64,000 nt of DNA from Algibacter lectus (GTDB taxonomy: Bacteria > Bacteroidota > Bacteroidia > Flavobacteriales > Flavobacteriaceae). The notes below the pieces were generated by a model, which saw only the letters and a list, made by a program, of their open reading frames with translations, was not told the DNA's origin and did no database searches. A program made the translations under genes and the position numbers. The stretch spans positions 1 through 64,000 of the forward strand of contig NZ_FOLN01000003.1 in NCBI RefSeq assembly GCF_900112395.1, read 5' to 3'. Positions 50,974-59,995 of this stretch are shown here, piece by piece (position 1 is the first letter of the stretch; each line of letters opens with the position of its first letter).

Positions 50974-52193
50974 TCTATACTACCTTTATAACTAGTAATT
51001 AAAAACCCAATAAAATAGGTGATTAATAAAATTAGCGCAGCACCTTCAATTCCGTACTCCTTTAAAAAAAACAAATTTAAAAATATATTACAGAAAAATA
51101 GAATTCCAGTGATACTCATTAAGGTTTTATCTTTATTTGCTACATACAATATTAATCTAGGGATTAAAGACATATTTAAAAAGAAAAATGCGCCTAATAA
51201 AATATATAAAAGACTAACATTACTACTAAGGTTTTCTTTTCCAATAATTTTCAACAAAACATCAATAAAAACAATTTCTCCACAGGCCAGTATTAAAGAA
51301 AATACAACTGTAAGTAATGCAAATTTAGTAATACATGCTTTTAACGCTATACTTTTGCGTTCATGTAATTGTATTGCTTTTGGTAAATATACAAGATAAA
51401 ACCCGCTCACTATAAACACATTAATTAATGATGCTATTGAAAAAAGAAACGCATAAATTCCTAACTCATCTGCCCCTAAATATTGCTCTATAGCAAACTT
51501 ATCGAAAAACTCCAACCCTTTTGTAAACACCATGAGCCCTAAAAAAGGAAGTAAGAATCTAAATATCCTTTTTACTTCAGAAAATGACAAAAGCTTAATA
51601 TAAATCGATTCTCCTTTAACTATATACTTTTGAAAGAAAATAAAGGAAACGGCTAACAAAAAGAGATAAGAAATAAACATTAGCCATAAGGTTGACTCGA
51701 TAGCTATTTCTGACTCTAAAAAGAAATAGACTAAAACTAACAGCAATAAAACTAAAGACTTAACAACCAATAAAATATTAGCCTTAGTTATTTCGTTCAC
51801 CATTATTAAATACCGGTAAATTTCTTGATTAAAATAATCGCAAAAATTAATAACTAAAATAAAGGCTATTAATGTAGGCGTTAGTATTGCGTTTGGTATT
51901 AAGAAAAATAAGGCCGCAAATTGAATTAAAAAAGTAAAAGGCAATAGGGTTAAAAAAAAATTAATGTGTGTATTAATTTTTTCTAAACTAGCAACCCCCT
52001 TCGCTACTTCTCTGTTCCCATACATATAGTACTCTGCACCATAAATATAAACCGATATCATTACAAAATACGTCACCAACTGATAGATTCCATATTCCGA
52101 AAGCGATAAATTTTTAGCCAAGAAAGTAACCAATAAAAACTTAGCTATAATAGATATTAATCTAGTAAGGATACTTTCAATACTTTTATTCAC
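50943..52193 (-). CDS. Oligosaccharide flippase Wzx
   Basis: A 416-residue membrane protein with about twelve helices. The opening NKSIESILTRLISIIAKFLLVTFLAKNLSLSEYGIYQLVTYFV is the standard first two helices of Wzx flippases of the MOP superfamily (the L-x-x-x-E-Y-G-x-x loop). It moves the lipid-linked repeat unit across the inner membrane for polymerisation. It lies between the nonulosonate genes and the polymerase/ligase genes, the normal place. It is distinct from the flippase at 14515-15978, which is 487 residues and lies in a housekeeping-type run. Confidence 0.9.
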   Translation of the reverse strand: MNKSIESILTRLISIIAKFLLVTFLAKNLSLSEYGIYQLVTYFVMISVYIYGAEYYMYGNREVAKGVASLEKINTHINFFLTLLPFTFLIQFAALFFLIPNAILTPTLIAFILVINFCDYFNQEIYRYLIMVNEITKANILLVVKSLVLLLLVLVYFFLESEIAIESTLWLMFISYLFLLAVSFIFFQKYIVKGESIYIKLLSFSEVKRIFRFLLPFLGLMVFTKGLEFFDKFAIEQYLGADELGIYAFLFSIASLINVFIVSGFYLVYLPKAIQLHERKSIALKACITKFALLTVVFSLILACGEIVFIDVLLKIIGKENLSSNVSLLYILLGAFFFLNMSLIPRLILYVANKDKTLMSITGILFFCNIFLNLFFLKEYGIEGAALILLITYFIGFLITSYKGSIEWKKITRGFL

Positions 52194-52261
52194 CTGAAAA
52201 TGTGTTTTTTAACATATAATACTTAAGATCAACCCAAGTATAATCTATCATTTTAAGAAAA

Positions 52262-52939
52262 TTAATTTAAATCCATTAATAGTTCTGCTATTTTCCAATC
52301 TAATAGCGTATCAATATCATGAGAAGACTCATCATTCATTAAATATTTTACTACTTTATTAAATTCAGACATTTTATTTTTTAATAAAGACTGAATATTA
52401 ATAACATATATAGCTCCATTATATTCATATACATTTGGAACATCTTGCCTTCTAGTAAAATTTCCTTTTTTAGATTTTTCAAGATAACCATTCTTATTTT
52501 CTTCAAAAAGCACATAATAGGGGTTCGAATTTGTAATAGTAACAGAAACCACCATATCTATTTCTCCCGATTTGGCATATAAATCTAAAGCCTCTTTAAT
52601 ATGAATATGATCGCGAAACGGAGAAGTAGGCTGTAACAAAACAATAGTATCGTACTCTTTTTTATAAAACTCTATAGCATGTAATAATACATCTTGTGTT
52701 GTAGCAGTATCCGAGGATAAGACTTTAGGTCGCTTAAAAGGCGTATCGACCCCTTGCTGTTTTACAACTTTAATTATTTCATCATCATCTGTACTAACAC
52801 ATATATCTTCTTTAGCAAAAACTTTTAATGCAGCCTTTAGCGTATAATTAATTAACGGAACGCCTTTAAGTAGTTTAACATTTTTTCTAGGAACACCTTT
52901 ACTTCCTCCTCTTGCAGGAATAACAACTAATGGCTTCAT
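52262..52939 (-). CDS. neuA: CMP-nonulosonate cytidylyltransferase (NeuA/LegF type)
   Basis: A 225-residue cytidylyltransferase that links CMP to a sialic-acid-like sugar. Motifs: VVIPARGGSKGVPRKNVKLLKGVPLI (CTP loop with the R-x-G-S-K-G-x-x-x-K-N pattern), VSTDDDEI, QPTSPFRDHIHIKEAL with the conserved LQPTSP, and VYEYNGAIYVI. The family covers both N-acetylneuraminate and legionaminate enzymes; the neighbours favour the latter. It lies 2 bases after the PtmE-like gene, so the two are coupled. Confidence 0.92.
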   Translation of the reverse strand: MKPLVVIPARGGSKGVPRKNVKLLKGVPLINYTLKAALKVFAKEDICVSTDDDEIIKVVKQQGVDTPFKRPKVLSSDTATTQDVLLHAIEFYKKEYDTIVLLQPTSPFRDHIHIKEALDLYAKSGEIDMVVSVTITNSNPYYVLFEENKNGYLEKSKKGNFTRRQDVPNVYEYNGAIYVINIQSLLKNKMSEFNKVVKYLMNDESSHDIDTLLDWKIAELLMDLN

Positions 52940-52941
52940 CC

Positions 52942-53988
52942 TTAAAACTTTATTTTAAGAATATCTCGTTGCGCTTTTTCAAAATCCTCATGTTTACCAA
53001 CATCTAACCAATATCCTGCTAATGGGTATGAAACCACTTTATTGCTATTTTGGATAAGTTTCTCCATTAAATCTGTGGCATTAAAAAAAGTGTTTTGAGG
53101 CAATAATTTTAACACAGAACGCTTAATTAAATAAATACCTCCATTTGAATAATACGTATATGTTGGTTTCTCTTTAAAACTTTTTACCATACCTTCATGC
53201 GTTTCCAAAACAGCATAAGGGATATTAACTTCATAAGGAATTGTTACTACCGCCAAATCCGCATCCTGCTCAATAAAGTCTAAAAAGAAACTTTCATAAT
53301 CTAAATTTGTTAGTATGTCTGAATTGGTAATTAAAACATAATCATGACCAAAATTTGTTATTTTAGAAACAGCACCTATTGTACCTAAAGGCTCATCTTC
53401 CCAAACATAATCAATATTTATATTTTTACAATTTCCATTACCAAAATAGCTTTCAATTTGCTCTCCTAAATATTTCACTGATAGCCAATAATCATCGATA
53501 CCATATAATGCTAACCTATCCAAGTTGTGTTCCATAATAGGCTTATCTCCAACTTTTAATAAAGGCTTTGGTGTGTTTTCGGTTAAAGGTCTTAACCTTG
53601 TTCCTTTTCCTCCTGCCATAATTACGGCATCAATAGGTAAGTATGATCTTAATAATCTAAAATTAATAACATTAACAACTTTATTATCCTTGTCTAAAAC
53701 AGGAAGTATTTTAAAATTACCTTCTCTATATTCAATAATTTTTTTAATATTATCTTCTCCTTTTTTTATAAATCGTGGATTTTCTTGAATAATATCTGAC
53801 ACTACATTATCAATTGTAATACCTTTTATAAGCCCTCTTCTAACATCTCCATCTGTTAAAGACCCAATGAGTACATTATCATCATTTACGATAAATAATA
53901 TCGCGTCACTAGCTAATTTATCTAAACTTATTAGTGACTCTCTAATAGTTTTATTACTGCTTAATAAATGTTCTTTATAATTTCTCAT
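52942..53988 (-). CDS. Nucleotidyltransferase with CBS pair (PtmE-like)
   Basis: A 348-residue two-part protein: an N-terminal CBS domain pair (about 1-115, LIGSLTDGDVRRGLIKGIT and FKILPVLDKDNKVVNVINF) and a C-terminal nucleotidyltransferase domain starting VIMAGGKGTRLRPLTENTPKPLLKVGDKPIMEHNL. This layout is that of Campylobacter PtmE, the glucosamine-1-phosphate guanylyltransferase that opens the GDP-sugar route to legionaminic acid. The sugar and nucleotide specificity is inferred from this layout and the neighbours. A gap of 55 bases separates it from the NeuC-like gene upstream, the largest in the cassette. Confidence 0.85.
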   Translation of the reverse strand: MRNYKEHLLSSNKTIRESLISLDKLASDAILFIVNDDNVLIGSLTDGDVRRGLIKGITIDNVVSDIIQENPRFIKKGEDNIKKIIEYREGNFKILPVLDKDNKVVNVINFRLLRSYLPIDAVIMAGGKGTRLRPLTENTPKPLLKVGDKPIMEHNLDRLALYGIDDYWLSVKYLGEQIESYFGNGNCKNINIDYVWEDEPLGTIGAVSKITNFGHDYVLITNSDILTNLDYESFFLDFIEQDADLAVVTIPYEVNIPYAVLETHEGMVKSFKEKPTYTYYSNGGIYLIKRSVLKLLPQNTFFNATDLMEKLIQNSNKVVSYPLAGYWLDVGKHEDFEKAQRDILKIKF

Positions 53989-54043
53989 TGAATTTAATAA
54001 AATTAAAACTTCTATTGATTAATTTTTTATTTAATGTATCAGC

Positions 54044-55195
54044 CTATAAATCATAAAATGATTTTTTTAAACCTTTTATTTTAATAGTATTTAAAACCTT
54101 CATAATTTGCTTAGTTGCGGTACCATCACCATAAATATTTTTTTGGTTTTTTATACTATCCACAAACTCTAAACTTAAGGCTTTTCTTAAAGCCTCATCT
54201 ATAGATTTTTTACTAGGCTTACAATTAATGACACTTTGTGGCATTAACCGTCCTTTTTGTCGGTCTCCAATGTTTATTGTTGGTTTTTTAAAGATAGGAA
54301 CTTCATAAATTCCACTTGACGAATTTCCAACAACAACATCCATATACTGTAATGCTGATAAATATCGTAATTGTCCTAATGATATAAACGCGACAGCTTT
54401 ATGTGGGTTTTGCGCCACATAATCGTCAATCATTTTAATAATTATACGCCCGTCTTTATCAGAATTTGGTTTTGTAAATATCAAAGAGGCATCTTCTATA
54501 CTATCCAAGGCTTCTAAAAGAGCACTAAATTGTTTTTTGGCTGTAGCATCTTCCAGGGTTACAGGGTGAAATGTTATTAAAACAGATGTATTATTAAGCT
54601 TAAAGTTAATCGATTCTTCAAAAGCTACTTTATCGAGTAGTTTTAAATTCTTTATACTATCTACCCCAATAGCACCAACATTAAAAACTCTATTAGGAGC
54701 TTCTCCAAGCTGTATAACTCTTTTTCTATACACTTCGGCCGATGTAAAATGAAGGTAGCTCATTTTTGTAATAGCGTGTCTAATCCCTTCATCATAGGCC
54801 CCTTCCGTGGTTTCTCCTCCATGTAAATGGGCAATAGGGATTCCTTTTATCATAGCAGCTGTAGTTGCTGCAAGTATTTCGGACCGATCGCCTAGTACGA
54901 CTACAAGATGGGGTTCTAAATCCTCAAAAGCATCAGCAAAACCAATCATAGCTGTTCCAATAGCTCTGGTAATAGCCGCTGCTGAATCTCCTGATAAACG
55001 ATCTTCAACTTTTTTATCTACTGTAAAACCATCTTGTTCTATTTGTTTATAAGTATATCCAAAAGCTTCAGATAAGTGCATACCAGTAACCACTAACTGT
55101 AAATTAAAGCTAGCGTCGTTTGCAATAGCTTGAATTAAGGGCTTTAACAAACCATATTCGGCTCTTGTCCCTGTTATCACACTTATATTCCTCAT
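54044..55195 (-). CDS. neuC: UDP/GDP-N-acetyl sugar 2-epimerase, hydrolysing (NeuC/LegG type)
   Basis: A 383-residue GT-B-like enzyme that removes the nucleotide and epimerises C2 to give a free 2-epimer sugar for NeuB-type condensation. Features: MRNISVITGTRAEYGLLKPLIQAI (N-terminal T-R-A-E-Y-G, characteristic of NeuC rather than WecB), VVLGDRSEILAATTAAMIKGIPIAHLHGGETTEGAYDEGIRHAITKMSYLHF (catalytic acidic and His residues), and VVGNSSSGIYEVPIFKKPTINIGDRQKGR. Length is typical. It overlaps the NeuB-like gene by 4 bases. Legionaminate rather than neuraminate is favoured by the dehydratase and aminotransferase nearby. Confidence 0.93.
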   Translation of the reverse strand: MRNISVITGTRAEYGLLKPLIQAIANDASFNLQLVVTGMHLSEAFGYTYKQIEQDGFTVDKKVEDRLSGDSAAAITRAIGTAMIGFADAFEDLEPHLVVVLGDRSEILAATTAAMIKGIPIAHLHGGETTEGAYDEGIRHAITKMSYLHFTSAEVYRKRVIQLGEAPNRVFNVGAIGVDSIKNLKLLDKVAFEESINFKLNNTSVLITFHPVTLEDATAKKQFSALLEALDSIEDASLIFTKPNSDKDGRIIIKMIDDYVAQNPHKAVAFISLGQLRYLSALQYMDVVVGNSSSGIYEVPIFKKPTINIGDRQKGRLMPQSVINCKPSKKSIDEALRKALSLEFVDSIKNQKNIYGDGTATKQIMKVLNTIKIKGLKKSFYDL

Positions 55196-56199
55196 ATTAA
55201 ATCGTCTTCCTGGTAATCTTTAGCTGCTATTTTCCCTATGTATTCATCCCAAAGCATTGGTGAAATACCGGTTCCAGGACGTTTTATGGTTATATTGTCT
55301 TCGGTAAAAATATCTCCTTTTTTTATATTTTTATTGGCCACTAAACTTTTTCTAGCAATAGGTTTGTTCTTTATTTCGCTCTGGCTAGGTACTTTAATAC
55401 CATTTCCTAGGGCCACTTCAAGGTTTCTAATAGCATCTACCATGGCTTTTAACTCAGCAGGGTTTAAGGACGCTTTATGATCTGGTCCTTCCATAGCATT
55501 ATCTAATGTAAAATGCTTTTCTATTACTTTTGCCCCTAAGGCTACTGCTGCTATTGGAATTTCTATTCCTAAAGTATGGTCGGAATACCCAATTGCCACA
55601 TTAAACTTCTCTTTAATGTTTAACATTGCAGTTAAATTAACATCCTGCATGGGAGTTGGGTACTCGGTATTACAATGTAAAATGGTAATATTATCTAGGG
55701 TAGTTCCTGATTTTAAAACAACTTCCAGGGCAGCCTCAATTTCTTGCATGTCTGCCATTCCTGTAGAAATTATAACTGGCTTTTTTAACCCTCCTATAGT
55801 TCTTAAATAGGGTAAATTAGTAATTTCTCCAGATGGAACTTTAAATAAGTCTATATTTAAATCGTTTAAAAACTGAATACTATCTAAGTCGAATCCTGTA
55901 GATAAAAACTTTATATTTTTCGATTTACAGTACTCTATTAAGTCATAATGCGCATCTTTGCTAAGTTCTAATTTTTGAAGCATAGCGAGTTGCGATTCTA
56001 CAGCATTTCCTGTGTTTTCTTTTTGGTAAGTTGCTTTTTGAGCATTTTTACTTACTAATTTTTTAGAATTAAACGTTTGAAACTTTACATAATCTACACC
56101 GGCATTCGCTGCTGCATCAATTAGTTTTTTTGCTAAATTAATATCGCCATTATGGTTTACACCAGCCTCTGCTATAATTAAGGTCTCTCTTTTCACCAT
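55192..56199 (-). CDS. neuB: Nonulosonate synthase (NeuB/LegI type)
   Basis: A 335-residue enzyme that condenses phosphoenolpyruvate with a six-carbon amino sugar to form a nine-carbon keto-acid sugar. A TIM-barrel domain (about 1-260) with ETLIIAEAGVNHNGDINLAKKLIDAA, VDYVKFQTF, FKVPSGEITNLPYL, STGMA, ILHCNTEYPTP, IGYSDHTLGIEI and VIEKHFTLD is followed by a C-terminal SAF/antifreeze-like domain (about 275-335, ARKSLVANKNIKKGDIF). It covers NeuB, LegI and PseI enzymes; LegI is favoured by the whole cassette. It overlaps the neuC gene by 4 bases. Confidence 0.95.
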   Translation of the reverse strand: MVKRETLIIAEAGVNHNGDINLAKKLIDAAANAGVDYVKFQTFNSKKLVSKNAQKATYQKENTGNAVESQLAMLQKLELSKDAHYDLIEYCKSKNIKFLSTGFDLDSIQFLNDLNIDLFKVPSGEITNLPYLRTIGGLKKPVIISTGMADMQEIEAALEVVLKSGTTLDNITILHCNTEYPTPMQDVNLTAMLNIKEKFNVAIGYSDHTLGIEIPIAAVALGAKVIEKHFTLDNAMEGPDHKASLNPAELKAMVDAIRNLEVALGNGIKVPSQSEIKNKPIARKSLVANKNIKKGDIFTEDNITIKRPGTGISPMLWDEYIGKIAAKDYQEDDLI

Positions 56200-56200
56200 A

Positions 56201-56851
56201 TTATTTATTTAGTAAATTATTTTTTGCAGGAATTCCTATCATGCAGCTATCATTTTCTACATTTTTTGTGATTACAGCTCCAGCTCCAATTTTATTAATA
56301 GATCCTATTTTTAAATACTGAAGTACTGTAGCATGAGTTCCTATTAAATTCTCATCCTCTATAACAACCCCACCTGAAATCACAGCACAAGGATTAATTA
56401 CATTATAAGAGCCCACCACACAATCGTGACCTATATGTACACCTCTATTTATATAATTAAAAGATCCTAATTTTATATCTACAGTTAAAACACAACCAAT
56501 ACTAATAATATTACCTTCCCCTATAAGCACACTATTATCAAGCTTAACTAAAGGGTGTACCAAATTAGGGAATTCAAAGTTTTTATTTTCTTTATATAAT
56601 TCTACAATTTTTTTTAACCTTTCCGTATCTGCTAAACCAAAAACAATAGCGACTTCTTGACTCTTATTATTTAAAAACTCAGACTCATTGATAATATCAT
56701 ATCGATGCTCTCCTATTTGTAAAAAATCTTTTATTGCAATATCTACAAACCCTTTAAAATCGTAAACAGGAACTACCTCATTAATTTCTTTTATTAATAA
56801 AAAAATTTCTTTTGCTCCCCCTCCAGCACCTATTATATATAAAGGTTTCAT
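56201..56851 (-). CDS. Hexapeptide-repeat acetyltransferase (NeuD/PglD/LegH type)
   Basis: A 216-residue enzyme. The N-terminal part has a Rossmann-like strand-loop (LYIIGAGGGAKEIFLLIKEI) as in PglD/NeuD, and the C-terminal part a left-handed beta-helix of hexapeptide repeats (LIGEGNIISIGCVLTVDIKLGSFNYINRGVHIGHDCVVG), with the catalytic-type His in GHDCVVG. It probably N-acetylates the 4-amino group made by the LegC aminotransferase, giving the diacetamido sugar. It overlaps the aminotransferase gene by ATGA and precedes neuB by 1 base. Confidence 0.87.
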   Translation of the reverse strand: MKPLYIIGAGGGAKEIFLLIKEINEVVPVYDFKGFVDIAIKDFLQIGEHRYDIINESEFLNNKSQEVAIVFGLADTERLKKIVELYKENKNFEFPNLVHPLVKLDNSVLIGEGNIISIGCVLTVDIKLGSFNYINRGVHIGHDCVVGSYNVINPCAVISGGVVIEDENLIGTHATVLQYLKIGSINKIGAGAVITKNVENDSCMIGIPAKNNLLNK

Positions 56852-57987
56852 ATTATTACACTGCTAGGAATATTAACAATTCTATCTTCAAACCATTCAG
56901 CATTATCTAGATTACCAGTTTGTGCATTTTTAAACATGGTAAGCGTGTTCATTAATTTCCAAATAGGCCTAGTCATTACTCCAGCTTCATTAGTTTCTTT
57001 AAGAAAGTAATTCCTTGCCTCTAAATTTTCTAACATTACAGCGTTTAACCAATAATTAGAATTAGAATCTTTTGGGCCTCTTAAGTACTCTATTGATTTG
57101 TCCTTAAAAAAGGTATCATATTTATTTGATAACACTTTTTTCCTTTCTAAAATATACGGTAGTTTTTCTAATTGAGCACAACCCAAAGCTGCATTAATAT
57201 TTGGTAAACGATAATTAAAACCGATCATATCGTGCTCATAATCCCAAGGGTGAGGTATTTTTGCTGTCGTTGTGATGTGTTTTGCTTTTTTCGCTATAGC
57301 ATCATCATTAGTAATTAGCATACCACCACCACCAGTAGTTATTGTTTTATTTCCATTAAAACTAAAAGCGCCAACCAAACCATAAGTTCCTGTATGTTGA
57401 CCTTTGTAAGAACTCCCTAAAGATTCTGCTGCGTCTTCTACTACTTTAATGTTATATCTATTGCATACAGACACAAGCTCCTCTATATTGGCAGAGAAAC
57501 CAAACGTATGCATTGGCACAACAGCTTTTATCTTTCTTTTTGTTGATTTATTAATACATTCGCCATTAATAACTTCTGTATTATTAACTAAAAAATATTC
57601 TAATTTTTCTGGCGATAAACCTAACGTTTCTTTGTCTACATCTACAAATATTGGATATGCCCCAATGTAACTTATTGCATTACATGTTGCTATAAAAGTT
57701 AAAGGCTGTGTAATTACTTCATCTTCTTTTGATACACCAGCCATTAAAAGACCTATATGAAGAGCAGAGGTACCATTAGACGTTGCTATAGCATGTTTGG
57801 CGCCTGTAAACTTAGCAACATCTGCTTCAAATTGATCTACAAATTTACCCACACTTGAAACAAATGTAGAATCTATACATTCATTCAAATATTTTTTCTC
57901 ATTACCAAGAAATATTGGAGCATGAAGCGGAATAAACGCTTCTGTATTAAACGTTTTTTTTGTAAATGATATAAATTCTTGATACAT
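56848..57987 (-). CDS. legC: LegC-type PLP-dependent aminotransferase
   Basis: A 379-residue enzyme of the DegT/DnrJ/EryC1/StrS family. Visible: ATSNGTSALHIGLLMAGV (PLP phosphate region), EDAAESLGSSYKGQHTGTYGLVGAFSFNGNKTITTGGGGML with the PLP Lys in F-N-G-N-K, and YRLPNINAALGCAQLEKLP. It transfers an amino group to the 4-keto-6-deoxy sugar made by the upstream dehydratase. The N-terminal FIPLHAPIFLGNEKKYLNECI matches what I recall of the LegC family. It overlaps the acetyltransferase gene and lies 4 bases after the dehydratase stop. Confidence 0.91.
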   Translation of the reverse strand: MYQEFISFTKKTFNTEAFIPLHAPIFLGNEKKYLNECIDSTFVSSVGKFVDQFEADVAKFTGAKHAIATSNGTSALHIGLLMAGVSKEDEVITQPLTFIATCNAISYIGAYPIFVDVDKETLGLSPEKLEYFLVNNTEVINGECINKSTKRKIKAVVPMHTFGFSANIEELVSVCNRYNIKVVEDAAESLGSSYKGQHTGTYGLVGAFSFNGNKTITTGGGGMLITNDDAIAKKAKHITTTAKIPHPWDYEHDMIGFNYRLPNINAALGCAQLEKLPYILERKKVLSNKYDTFFKDKSIEYLRGPKDSNSNYWLNAVMLENLEARNYFLKETNEAGVMTRPIWKLMNTLTMFKNAQTGNLDNAEWFEDRIVNIPSSVII

Positions 57988-57991
57988 AATT

Positions 57992-59179
57992 TTACATTTT
58001 ACTGTCTAAATACTTCCCGGTTTCTTTATGTCCAAAATCGGGAATCATTGTAAAAAACAGATCCACAATTTCATCTTTAGTCCATTCTTTATTTTCTTTA
58101 AAACCTTGGATACGTTTAGTGAAAAAATCTAATTTTTCGCTATCAAAGTTTAACTCGTTTTTTATAACCCCGAGGCTTTCGAAACGAACCATATCTAAAA
58201 CTTCTTTACTAGTAAAAAACTCCTCATAATCTTTTTCCCCTGTGGTGTCACTAGCAGAAAACAAGCAAGGCCATTTTCCTTGTTGAGGTAAAGTCTCTGT
58301 TAGTCTTCTTGCTTCATCTTCATCTTTACACAAATACGCTTCGTATCCTAACTCTTTAAGGTATTTAATGGCAATATCTGCAAAAGAGATTAAATCTAAT
58401 TTTTCACTTAATTTAGGGAAAAAGATATCTCTATTTTCACCAAATATACATGACATTAAACATAACTCACCAGATTCTTTAGGTATTACAAAGTATCTCT
58501 TAATATCGTTTGGAGCAACAATGGGTTGTTTTTTCTTTATTCTTTGATCAAAACCGTGTAATAATGACCCATCGGAGAATGCTACATTAGCAAAACGCGC
58601 CGTAGATATTTTTATATCTTTACTTTTTCGCATCAAAAACATTTCCATAATACGTTTTGAGGCTCCCATCATATTAACAGGGTTAGCGGCTTTATCTGTA
58701 GAAACACAAAAATATTTCTTCACGCCTTTATCGATAGATTGTTGTAATGTTTTTTCAGTATTAAAAACATTTACATTAATCATTCTCATTAAAGTATATG
58801 GATCTTTCTCGCTTCTAACATGTTTTAACGCAGATAGATTTAAAACATAGTCATACTTACCATCTGATTCAATAAATGCATCATACTCAATAGAACCAAT
58901 ATCTAAAGCAAAAGTTTGAAAATCGCCATCGATATAACCGTAAGAACTTCGTAAATCCCTAACAACTTCAACAAGATTATTTTCACTAATATCAACAACA
59001 TGCAATTTTAAAGGGCTTCTTTTAAAAATTTCTTTAACAACTGCCTGGCCAATAGAACCAGCTCCACCAATTACTAAAAAAGAAGAAGAAGAAACAATCT
59101 CCTTTAACTCTTTTTCATAATTATCTATATCTTGGGTAAAAAGTTCCTTTTCTCTACCAATTAACTCTAATTTATTCAT
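57992..59179 (-). CDS. legB: Nucleotide-sugar 4,6-dehydratase (LegB / FlaA1 type)
   Basis: A 395-residue SDR-type dehydratase that makes a 4-keto-6-deoxy nucleotide sugar. Cofactor loop GGAGSIGQAVV (about residues 38-48), VVDISENNLVEVVRDLRSSYG, LNLSALKHVRSEKDP, and the active-site segment VSTDKAANPVNMMGASKRIMEM, with Asp-Lys and Met-x3-Lys, the PseB/CapD-like arrangement in which Met takes the place of the SDR Tyr. The ATG at 59179 is preferred over 59251 because the longer frame overlaps rmlD and adds 24 residues of no family likeness. The gene opens the legionaminic cassette and lies 34 bases after the short rmlD. Confidence 0.9.
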   Translation of the reverse strand: MNKLELIGREKELFTQDIDNYEKELKEIVSSSSFLVIGGAGSIGQAVVKEIFKRSPLKLHVVDISENNLVEVVRDLRSSYGYIDGDFQTFALDIGSIEYDAFIESDGKYDYVLNLSALKHVRSEKDPYTLMRMINVNVFNTEKTLQQSIDKGVKKYFCVSTDKAANPVNMMGASKRIMEMFLMRKSKDIKISTARFANVAFSDGSLLHGFDQRIKKKQPIVAPNDIKRYFVIPKESGELCLMSCIFGENRDIFFPKLSEKLDLISFADIAIKYLKELGYEAYLCKDEDEARRLTETLPQQGKWPCLFSASDTTGEKDYEEFFTSKEVLDMVRFESLGVIKNELNFDSEKLDFFTKRIQGFKENKEWTKDEIVDLFFTMIPDFGHKETGKYLDSKM

Positions 59180-59213
59180 ACAATAATTTGTTATAACCGA
59201 AGATGATAAATTT

Positions 59214-59993
59214 TTATTTAAGCAAAACACTATATCTTGGCCGCTTTGCAAAAGTAATGTAATTCTTAGCTTTAACCAATTTTGTTTTCTTTAACAAACC
59301 ATTATCACTAAGTATTCGTTTTGCAAATTCATACCAAGTCATAGCTTCGTTATCACAAAAATGTAATATATTAAAATTCTTACTATTTGTTTTTATTAAA
59401 CTTATTATATTACGGGATAAATTTTCTGTATTAGTAGGGCAGCCTACTTGCATATCAGTAACAGAAATTTCTTTTTCTGCTTTGGATTTCTCTAAAATAG
59501 ATTTATAAAAATTTTGCCCATATTTCATACTATACAGCCATGAGGTTCGTATAATAAAATAGCGCTCCATTGTATCTTGAATATACTTTTCTCCTTGTAA
59601 TTTTGATTTCCCATATTCATTGATTGGATTAGGCACATCGTTTACAGTATATCCCCCTTCTTTTTCTCCATCAAAAACATAATCCGTTGAAATATGAATT
59701 AAAATAGCCCCAAATTCTTTACATACTTTAGCCAGGTTCTTAACACCCTCTCCATTTACATAAAATGCTATTTTTGGTGTTTTTTCGGCTTGTTCTACAT
59801 TAGTGTATGCGGCACAATTTATGCAATAATCAAACGTTTCTTTTTCAAAAAAAGATTGTATTGATTTAAGGTTTGTAATATCTAATTTAGATTTACTAAC
59901 AAATGTAAAATCTATTCCTTCATTATTGTTTTGATATAACTCTTCTATAGTTTTACCTAATTGGCCATTCGCTCCTGTGACTAATATTTTCAT
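59214..59993 (-). CDS. rmlD: dTDP-4-dehydrorhamnose reductase, C-terminally short
   Basis: A 259-residue SDR enzyme that reduces dTDP-4-keto-L-rhamnose to dTDP-L-rhamnose. Motifs: KILVTGANGQLGKTIEELY, NCAAYTNVEQAE, HISTDYVFDGEKEGGY and catalytic YGKSKLQGE (Tyr/Lys). The frame ends KRPRYSVLLK followed by TAA; family members usually continue for about 25-30 residues (a final helix) to about 285. The missing tail lies exactly at the edge of the nonulosonate cassette, suggesting a recombination point. The active site is complete, so it may still work. It follows rmlC by 2 bases. Confidence 0.9.
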   Translation of the reverse strand: MKILVTGANGQLGKTIEELYQNNNEGIDFTFVSKSKLDITNLKSIQSFFEKETFDYCINCAAYTNVEQAEKTPKIAFYVNGEGVKNLAKVCKEFGAILIHISTDYVFDGEKEGGYTVNDVPNPINEYGKSKLQGEKYIQDTMERYFIIRTSWLYSMKYGQNFYKSILEKSKAEKEISVTDMQVGCPTNTENLSRNIISLIKTNSKNFNILHFCDNEAMTWYEFAKRILSDNGLLKKTKLVKAKNYITFAKRPRYSVLLK

Positions 59994-59995
59994 AT

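Noticed and set aside
52262-56199. Plain N-acetylneuraminic acid pathway (neuABC only)
   Set aside because: The dehydratase, LegC-type aminotransferase and acetyltransferase in the same coupled run are not needed for neuraminate and point to legionaminate-type sugar.
59180-59251. Extended start of the LegB-type dehydratase giving 419 residues
   Set aside because: It overlaps rmlD and adds residues without family likeness; MNKLELIGRE at 59179 fits better.
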